Source: Helicobacter felis ATCC 49179 (lineage in GTDB: Bacteria; Campylobacterota; Campylobacteria; Campylobacterales; Helicobacteraceae). From it: a DNA stretch of 64,000 nucleotides. The stretch spans positions 816,311 to 880,310 of the forward strand of contig NC_014810.2 of assembly GCF_000200595.1 (NCBI RefSeq). The letters are read 5' to 3'. Of the stretch, positions 58,227 to 64,000 are shown one piece after another (position 1 is the stretch's first letter; the number at the start of each line of letters is the position of its first letter). Under the pieces are notes generated by a model, which had not been told where the DNA came from, searched no databases, and saw only the letters and a list, made by a program, of their open reading frames with translations. The translations under genes and the position numbers were made by a program.

Positions 58227-59234
58227 CTATTTTTCAACCAAAATCTGCATTTTACCCTTTTCAAGTGCCACAAAAAGGACTTTAGTCCCATGAGAGGAAT
58301 AGACCAGTTTCTTATTCTTATAGGCATCGTAATCTTGATCAAAAGCGATACGGAAGATGCGCTTGTGATCGTTATTGGGATAGGGAGTGATATTGACTTT
58401 AGAGAAGCGGATAGTTTTATCCTCATTTTTGCCAAAAACATGGGTTTTAAATTTTTCATAAGTCTTATAATCCATACCATTGGCGTGTTTGAAATCTGGA
58501 GCATAAAAATTCATGTAACTCACAAGATCATTTTTTGCCCATGCACTGCGCCATGTATAAAGAGAACTAAGCAAGGCCGCTAATTCATCTTGGGTTGCGT
58601 ATTTAAACTCTCCCTCATAAACAATGAGTAAGGTTTTTTTATCCTTGAGGCGTGTGCCATAATCTTTTAAAATGGGGTTTTGTATGGCAATGCAACCTTT
58701 GGTGTTGAGCTCATCGCGCTTGCCATCTAAAGGCAGGCCATGGATCCAAATGCCATGCCCGTTGCGTTTGCGCGCCACATCAAAAGGATTGGGATAATTG
58801 GTTTCTAGGGCAAAAGGCCCATAATAGGCATCTAAACCTGTGAGTTTTTTTAGAATCTGATAAACCCCAATAGGCGTGGCCTTATCCCCTTCTGTAATTT
58901 TCTCTCCCGCTTTAGAGCCTACTAAGGCGGTGCTCTCATTGACCTTAACAATCTTTTCGCCCTGCAAAGCATATAGAATTAATTTTGGATCGGCCTTATT
59001 GATGACAAAAAGGTAGTCAAGATCTTCATAGTAGCCATAGCTGATGTCATGTTTTTCTAGCACATCTTCCCAAAACTCTTTTTGGGTCAAATAGGATTGC
59101 AAGAGTCGTTCGATAGAGGCGATCCCTTTTTTATGATAGGCCTTCACAAAACCCATCAAGGTGTCCGCGCGCAGACCCACAACGCAGAGAAACGCAACTA
59201 ACAAAACCCGTGCCCATAAAACCCTTTTAAGCAT
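58227..59234 (-). CDS. csd6: Csd6, L,D-carboxypeptidase/transpeptidase-type cell-shape enzyme
   Basis: A 335-residue exported YkuD-domain enzyme. Signal peptide (ARVLLVAFLCVVGLRA), an N-terminal helical domain, then the YkuD active site HGIWIHGLPLDG and NTKGCIAIQN with catalytic His and Cys. A C-terminal NTF2-like domain follows from about residue 225. In H. pylori, Csd6 trims tetra- to dipeptide precursors and determines helical shape. The ATG at 59234 has AGGGG upstream. Matches HP0518, next to era. Confidence 0.93.
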   Translation of the reverse strand: MLKRVLWARVLLVAFLCVVGLRADTLMGFVKAYHKKGIASIERLLQSYLTQKEFWEDVLEKHDISYGYYEDLDYLFVINKADPKLILYALQGEKIVKVNESTALVGSKAGEKITEGDKATPIGVYQILKKLTGLDAYYGPFALETNYPNPFDVARKRNGHGIWIHGLPLDGKRDELNTKGCIAIQNPILKDYGTRLKDKKTLLIVYEGEFKYATQDELAALLSSLYTWRSAWAKNDLVSYMNFYAPDFKHANGMDYKTYEKFKTHVFGKNEDKTIRFSKVNITPYPNNDHKRIFRIAFDQDYDAYKNKKLVYSSHGTKVLFVALEKGKMQILVEK

Positions 59235-59265
59235 AAACACCCCTATTAAAAATTAAAAAATGCCT

Positions 59266-60159
59266 CTATTCTACCACATAACCCATTTTTTTTAACCCCT
59301 CTCTTTCCCTGCTCCAATTTTTACACACCACAACCTCTAATTGCAAAAAAACTTTTTTGCCCCCCAAAGATTCCATCTGTAAGCGGGCTGCACGGCCAAT
59401 TTTTTTAATGACATTCCCCTCCTTGCCAATGATCATCTTTTTTTGACTTTCTTTTTCTACAACAATTTGTGCCTTGATGCGATCAAGTTTGTCCCCCTCC
59501 TCAAAATGCGTCAATACAACCGCGCTCGCATAGGGAATCTCCTCACTTAGATACACAAAAAGTTGTTCGCGAATCATCTCTGCATAAATCTCGCGCATCT
59601 GCGCATCGCTTAAACTTTGGGGATCGTAGTAAAAGGGAGATTCGGGCAAGAGTTCTGCCACATTGGCTAATAAAATGTCTATGTTTTTATATTTGCTCGC
59701 GCTCAAGGGCACTAAGGCATGGAATTTATCGCCATAAGCCTGATAGGGCGCGATCTTGGCAAGCAGATCTGCATGGGTGAGGGTGTCGATTTTATTGAGT
59801 GCTAGAATGTGGGGTTTTGTGCTAGCAAAACTTAAAAAGTTCTCATAATCTCTTAAGTCATCATGCACGCTTGCTAAGAAAAGCACCAAATCGCAATCTT
59901 GCAAAGCCCGCATACTCTCCTCTTGCATGGCTTGCTCTAAAAGTTTTTTGGGCGAGGCGATTCCGGGTGTGTCTACAAACACCATTTGGCAGGCATTCCC
60001 TTGAGAATCTGTATAAGGCACAATAGCTTTAAGAGCCTTGCGCGTGGCGTGCGCTTTGTGCGAAGTTAAAGCTAAGTGTTCATTCACCAACGCATTTAAC
60101 AAGGTGCTCTTGCCGGCATTGGGGCGACCAATGAGGGCAATAAAACCGGCTTTACTCAT
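59266..60159 (-). CDS. era: GTPase Era
   Basis: A 297-residue GTPase that chaperones 16S rRNA maturation and 30S assembly. G motifs: GRPNAGKST, DTPGIASP and NKID; the C-terminal KH domain has MIIGKEGNVIKKIGRAAR. The ATG overlaps the hslU stop by 4 bases. The order csd6-era-hslU-hslV-rplI equals H. pylori HP0518-HP0514. Confidence 0.96.
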   Translation of the reverse strand: MSKAGFIALIGRPNAGKSTLLNALVNEHLALTSHKAHATRKALKAIVPYTDSQGNACQMVFVDTPGIASPKKLLEQAMQEESMRALQDCDLVLFLASVHDDLRDYENFLSFASTKPHILALNKIDTLTHADLLAKIAPYQAYGDKFHALVPLSASKYKNIDILLANVAELLPESPFYYDPQSLSDAQMREIYAEMIREQLFVYLSEEIPYASAVVLTHFEEGDKLDRIKAQIVVEKESQKKMIIGKEGNVIKKIGRAARLQMESLGGKKVFLQLEVVVCKNWSREREGLKKMGYVVE

Positions 60160-61484
60160 AAAATAAAACGGGCGCGATCCACATTATCCACAAGATTTTC
60201 TAGCTTTTTAGCAACATTTTCTTTTGTGATCAACACTTGTTGCCCCTTGTAGCTAGATGCATTGAAGCTCAAATCTTCTAAGACCTTTTCAATAGTGGTG
60301 TGTAAACGGCGCGCGCCGATGTCTTCGGCATTTTGATTGGCCAAATAAGAAAGTCTAGCTAACTCTCTAAGGGCCTCTGGGTCAAAGACAAGTTCTACAC
60401 CCTCCACAGATAAGAGAGCTTGATATTGCTTGATGATCGAGCTTTTGGTGCGTGTGAGAATAGCAAACATGATCTCCTCAGAGAGACTTTCTAATTCCAC
60501 GCGCAAGGGGAAACGCCCCTGTAGTTCAGGAATGAGATCGCTAGGCTTGCTTAATTGGAATGCGCCAGCTGCAATGAATAAAATATGATCAGTGGCCACA
60601 GGGCCATATTTGGTATTGATCACACTCCCCTCTACAATGGGTAAAAGATCGCGCTGCACGCCCTCTTTGCTGGGGTCTTGGCGGCTTCCCTCCTTAACTC
60701 CAACAGCGATCTTGTCAATTTCATCAATAAAGATCACCCCAGATTGCATGGCGCGCTCCACGCCCTCAGCCTGCACGCGTTCCATATCCAAAATCGTTTG
60801 GGAAACATCATGGCGCAGAGCTTCCTTTGCCTCCTTGATGCTCATCTCTTTGCTGACTTTCTCCCCCTCACGATTTAAGACTTTAATCAGACTCTCTTGC
60901 ACTTTAATAATTTCAGGAGGCACGTTAAAGTCTCCCTCTAAATGCTTTTTACGCAACTCGATCTCAATTTGCACATGATCTAAAGCCCCGCTCTTGATCT
61001 TCTCTTTGGTTTTTTCAAAATTGGAGGCGTATTCCTCCTTTTTGGTCTCACTCACCCCATTAGGCAAAGCCGGGAGCAACTTTTTAGCAATGCGTTCCAC
61101 AATAAGCTCTTCGATCTTTTCTCTATTTCTTTCCTTGTGTTCGTTCTCCACTAAATTAATGCTCGTGGCGACCAAATCACGCACCATAGACTCCACATCG
61201 CGCCCCACAAAACCCACTTCAGTATACTTGCTTGCCTCCACTTTAATAAAGGGTAAGCCCATCATCTTGGCCATGCGCCGTGCGATCTCTGTTTTGCCAA
61301 CCCCCGTTGAGCCGATCATTAAAATATTCTTAGGGGTTACTTCTTCTTGCAACTCTTTGGGCAGTTGTAACCTGCGCCAGCGGTTGCGCAAAGCAATAGC
61401 GATCATTTTCTTAGCGTCTTTTTGTTCGATAATATAATCGTCCAAATAATCTACAATCTCTTGGGGAGTCATTTCTAATTTCAT
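60156..61484 (-). CDS. hslU: HslU, ATPase subunit of the HslUV protease
   Basis: A 442-residue AAA+ unfoldase. Walker [17 protein letters not shown], Walker [12 protein letters not shown], the pore loop region near [10 protein letters not shown], sensor arginines in [11 protein letters not shown] and [12 protein letters not shown], and the family C-terminus ARFIL that inserts into HslV. It unfolds substrates for HslV. Overlaps hslV by 4 bases. Confidence 0.97.
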   Translation of the reverse strand: MKLEMTPQEIVDYLDDYIIEQKDAKKMIAIALRNRWRRLQLPKELQEEVTPKNILMIGSTGVGKTEIARRMAKMMGLPFIKVEASKYTEVGFVGRDVESMVRDLVATSINLVENEHKERNREKIEELIVERIAKKLLPALPNGVSETKKEEYASNFEKTKEKIKSGALDHVQIEIELRKKHLEGDFNVPPEIIKVQESLIKVLNREGEKVSKEMSIKEAKEALRHDVSQTILDMERVQAEGVERAMQSGVIFIDEIDKIAVGVKEGSRQDPSKEGVQRDLLPIVEGSVINTKYGPVATDHILFIAAGAFQLSKPSDLIPELQGRFPLRVELESLSEEIMFAILTRTKSSIIKQYQALLSVEGVELVFDPEALRELARLSYLANQNAEDIGARRLHTTIEKVLEDLSFNASSYKGQQVLITKENVAKKLENLVDNVDRARFIL

Positions 61485-62026
61485 GGTAATTCCAAGATTT
61501 TAATGTTGGTGTTGGTGTAAATGCAGATTTCTCCGGCAATTTTGAGCGACTCTTCTACTAAAGTTTTAGGGGGCAGTTTGGCGAATTGATCCAGAGCGCG
61601 CGCTGCACTCAGCGCGTAATTGCCCCCACTCCCAATAGCGGCAATCTTACCATCCTCAGGTTCGACCACATCCCCCGTTCCACTCAAAATAAAGATGGAT
61701 TGCTTGTTGAGGACAATCATCATCGCCTCTAAACGGCGCAAAAATTTATCCTTGCGCCATTCCTTACTAAAATCCACCACGCTTTTAAATAAATCCCCTT
61801 TTTTGCCCTCCAAAATGCGCTCAAACATGTCAAAGAGACTAAAAGCGTCCGCAGTGCTTCCAGCAAATCCGCTTAAAATTCGTCCGTGATAAAGAGTGCG
61901 AATCTTGGTCGCGTTGCCCTTGAGGACACAATTCCCAAAACTCACTTGCCCATCGCCCCCGATGATGGCGTAATCCTTGCCCTCAAAATGCGTTTTATAG
62001 CCTAAAATTGTAGTTGCATGGAACAT
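61481..62026 (-). CDS. hslV: HslV, protease subunit of the HslUV protease
   Basis: A 181-residue threonine protease related to the proteasome beta subunit. The catalytic Thr would be one of the two in [10 protein letters not shown]; it lies four residues in, so a short propeptide must be removed, as also in H. pylori (MFEATT). Other conserved parts are [24 protein letters not shown] and [14 protein letters not shown]. Stops 4 bases into hslU; starts 3 bases after rplI. Confidence 0.96.
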   Translation of the reverse strand: MFHATTILGYKTHFEGKDYAIIGGDGQVSFGNCVLKGNATKIRTLYHGRILSGFAGSTADAFSLFDMFERILEGKKGDLFKSVVDFSKEWRKDKFLRRLEAMMIVLNKQSIFILSGTGDVVEPEDGKIAAIGSGGNYALSAARALDQFAKLPPKTLVEESLKIAGEICIYTNTNIKILELP

Positions 62027-62029
62027 CTA

Positions 62030-62476
62030 TTACTCAGCCACCACATCAATTTTTAACACGCCATGCACCCCAGCCCCTAGTTTGACTTCAATTTCATAAA
62101 TCCCGGTGCTCTTGATAGGGGTTTTTAGCTCGAGTGTTTTTTTATCTATCTCTAAAGAATGTTGCGCGCGCAGGGCTTCGACAACTTCTTCTTTGGTGAT
62201 CGATCCAAACAACGCCCCATTTGCCCCCACTTTTTTAACGATTTGTAGAGTGATGCTCTCTAACTTTTTGGCGATCTCTTGTTTGTGGGCGAGTTCTTGG
62301 GCTTCTAACTCTGCGCGTTTTTTCTGATTAGCCTTGTAGTTGTTGATAGTAGCTGAAGTGGCAAGTTGGGCTAAATTTTTAGCTAAAAGAAAGTTTTGAC
62401 CATAACCATCTTTCACTTCACACACATCCCCCGCTTTGCCCAAATTTTTCACATCTTTTAGTAGTAAAACTTTCAT
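62030..62476 (-). CDS. rplI: 50S ribosomal protein L9
   Basis: A 148-residue ribosomal protein. N-terminal rRNA-binding domain [18 protein letters not shown] and [15 protein letters not shown], a long connecting helix ([15 protein letters not shown]), then the C-terminal domain ([14 protein letters not shown]). First gene of the rplI-hslV-hslU-era run. RBS AAAGGGAG before the ATG. Confidence 0.97.
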   Translation of the reverse strand: MKVLLLKDVKNLGKAGDVCEVKDGYGQNFLLAKNLAQLATSATINNYKANQKKRAELEAQELAHKQEIAKKLESITLQIVKKVGANGALFGSITKEEVVEALRAQHSLEIDKKTLELKTPIKSTGIYEIEVKLGAGVHGVLKIDVVAE

Positions 62477-62504
62477 GCAACTCCCTTTTTTGTTAAAATT
62501 GGCT

Positions 62505-62510
62505 ATTATA
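62505..62510 (-). promoter_or_regulatory. -10 element for the rplI operon
   Basis: TATAAT on the minus strand, about 29 bases before the rplI ATG. The -35 region is weak, as is usual in Helicobacter. The stretch 62511-62580 has nothing else that I recognise. Confidence 0.5.
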
Positions 62511-62580
62511 AAGCATTAGATTTAAAATGCCTTTAAGAAAATCTTGCTTATTTAAGGACTAAATAACCTGTCTTGATAAG

Positions 62581-64000
62581 TCAAGTATAAAAAACATCAT
62601 GATGATTTTTTAAATCATTCACTGCATTTAAAAATCCCCATTGTTGAGTGATGGCGTTTTTGACCTTTTCTGTGATTTGCTCTAGCTGGCTAATATCTTT
62701 AGGGATGGGGATTTTTAGCTCTTTCCATCTATCGGCAATGTTTGGTAAGGTCGTGTCTATAAAAATTTTGTTTTCAAGTTGTTTATAAGTAATTATATGA
62801 GACATCGCATATAACAAATATTCGGGTGTTATCCCATATTGCTTTGTAGCGTTTTGCGTATTTACTCTAAGGACTAATATTTCCCTTGTCAGAATAACAT
62901 GCGTGTCGTTTGGAGAAACCATTGCCACGCTACCTATTCTGTAGCTTCCTCGTTTGACAAATAATATATCTTTTGGCTTGAGTCGTTTAGCCTTAGAAAA
63001 AAGCCTATTATATTCGTCTAAAGGAATCATGGCTGTGGGGTCTTTGTAGATTTGCCAATTCACAATGTCCTTAACTCTTATGTAGGGAATTGAACCCTCA
63101 CCTTTTAGCTCCCCTTTAGGCGAGCCATGCCCGTCAAAAAAACTAATGCACGCATGATCGATCAACTCTTGCAAAGAAACCGTGTTTAGATTTTTTCTAT
63201 GGGCAATGTCTGCGATTTCAAGTTCTTTACTTTTCCAAAAGTATCTAGGGATTAAAATATCACTCTCAATCACCCTGTGTGCCTCTACTTCAAAGGTGTA
63301 TTTCTTTTCATCTACCCTTCCCTTCACTTCATCAATGATTGTCAGCGTGTCGTCTTTGACACTGCCATCAGCATTATAAATCACTTTGCCATTATGATCG
63401 TGTCCTGCAAATTCAGCCACAGCCATATGGATAAATCTCTGTTGTTTTGCGTCCTTTTGGAGGATTAAGATGATACACTTGGCGTTGTTGTGCGGTCTAA
63501 ATGTGTTGTGGGGGATGTCAATGAGCCACTCGATATTGTGTTTGTATAAAAACTCTCTGACATATCTCGTGCTGGGGGCGTGGAAGTAGGTTTCAGGCAA
63601 AATGATCGCCAATCTGCCCCCCTTTTTTAAAAGTTGTAAATTCCTTTCTAAAAACAGCGTTGAAACATTGCCTTCCTTCTTATTTAAATTCAACGCATAT
63701 TGGGCTAGTTTATCCTTGCCCGTTACTCTTATATCTTTTCCAAAGGGCGGATTTGAAAAGGAGATGTCAAAGTTTTCTAGTTTTATTTGGCTTTTTGTGA
63801 GCTCGCCCCAATTTTTGGGCAATTCCAAGCTGTCTTCACAAAAGATACCCCCCTTGCCATCGCCCAAAATGGTCATATAGGCCTTGCCCACTTTTGTTAA
63901 AAAGCTGTCTTTTTCAATTCCCCTAATGTTCTTGATCGCCAAAGCCATCTTTTCTTCGGCTCTGGAAATTTCGTTTTCAATGGTTTCATCTAGGGTATGC
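62581..64000 (-). CDS. N6-adenine DNA methyltransferase with fused specificity-like domain (3' part)
   Basis: The frame is open to the window edge, giving the last 472 or so residues. The methylase core shows ISFSNPPFGKDI (the NPPF catalytic motif), GNVSTLFLERNLQLLKKGGRLAIILPE and a motif-X-like LDETIENEI at the edge. From about residue 240 the protein turns into an HsdS-like target-recognition region (PYIRVKDIVNW, DILFVKRGSYRIGSVAMV, LTREILVLRVN, LPNIADRWKELKIPIPK). Joining M and S parts in one chain suggests a type IIG or type I-like fused system. The AT-rich style differs from the neighbouring housekeeping genes, consistent with transfer. Confidence 0.8.
   Translation of the reverse strand, partial: HTLDETIENEISRAEEKMALAIKNIRGIEKDSFLTKVGKAYMTILGDGKGGIFCEDSLELPKNWGELTKSQIKLENFDISFSNPPFGKDIRVTGKDKLAQYALNLNKKEGNVSTLFLERNLQLLKKGGRLAIILPETYFHAPSTRYVREFLYKHNIEWLIDIPHNTFRPHNNAKCIILILQKDAKQQRFIHMAVAEFAGHDHNGKVIYNADGSVKDDTLTIIDEVKGRVDEKKYTFEVEAHRVIESDILIPRYFWKSKELEIADIAHRKNLNTVSLQELIDHACISFFDGHGSPKGELKGEGSIPYIRVKDIVNWQIYKDPTAMIPLDEYNRLFSKAKRLKPKDILFVKRGSYRIGSVAMVSPNDTHVILTREILVLRVNTQNATKQYGITPEYLLYAMSHIITYKQLENKIFIDTTLPNIADRWKELKIPIPKDISQLEQITEKVKNAITQQWGFLNAVNDLKNHHDVFYT

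Overview
The window is a chromosomal segment of a gastric Helicobacter other than H. pylori. Gene content and local gene order match H. pylori blocks (pflA-nuoN..A; glpC-hemN-DUF2603-aroC-rnc-rnhA-lapB-like-surA-like; csd6-era-hslU-hslV-rplI; exbB-exbD-tonB; cbpA-hspR). The proteins are clearly diverged, however, and the DNA looks more GC-rich than H. pylori, as in the H. felis / H. bizzozeronii / H. heilmannii group. The species is inferred, not proven.

Layout. 1-13.5 kb: minus-strand respiratory complex I operon nuoA-N, followed by the 5' part of pflA. It has the small NuoE-position protein but no NuoF-like gene between it and nuoG. 13.5-17.3 kb: a small zinc-ribbon gene, a short Hop-type N-terminal fragment beside a poly-C tract, and a large coiled-coil/beta-barrel outer membrane protein gene broken by two frameshifts and a nonsense codon. 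17.5-20.1 kb: peptide ABC transporter genes yejE-yejF; yejF carries a G9 tract that puts its natural start out of frame (phase-variation candidate). 20.1-20.8 kb: tRNA-Gly, a TRL-family lipoprotein, tRNA-Leu, tRNA-Cys, tRNA-Ser. 20.8-25.1 kb: NhaC-type antiporter, a Hof outer membrane protein, a zinc alcohol dehydrogenase.

25.2-32.7 kb: minus-strand housekeeping operon (glpC-like Fe-S protein, hemN, DUF2603, aroC, rnc, rnhA, a LapB-like TPR/zinc protein, a SurA-like chaperone). 32.8-39.9 kb: Sel1-repeat protein, trpE-trpG, feoB, ferritin pfr, formamidase amiF, a lipoprotein. 39.9-50.5 kb: minus-strand run mraY-murD-mscS followed by three paralogous chemoreceptors, with a 16-copy octanucleotide array between two of them. 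50.6-52.5 kb: exbB-exbD-tonB. 52.5-57.8 kb: outer membrane protein, dus, cca, queC, cbpA-hspR. 57.8-62.5 kb: lipoprotein, csd6, era, hslU, hslV, rplI. 62.6-64 kb: the 3' part of a DNA methyltransferase with a fused specificity-like domain.

Together these genes describe a microaerophilic, motile, acid-niche bacterium: energy metabolism without a classical NADH input module, iron uptake and storage (FeoB, TonB system, ferritin), ammonia production from formamide, cell-shape control (Csd6), chemotaxis, and surface proteins under decay or phase variation. I see no prophage, IS element or CRISPR array. The most unusual signals are the yejF poly-G switch, the decayed coiled-coil outer membrane protein, the chemoreceptor cluster with its octamer array, and the missing NuoF-like gene.
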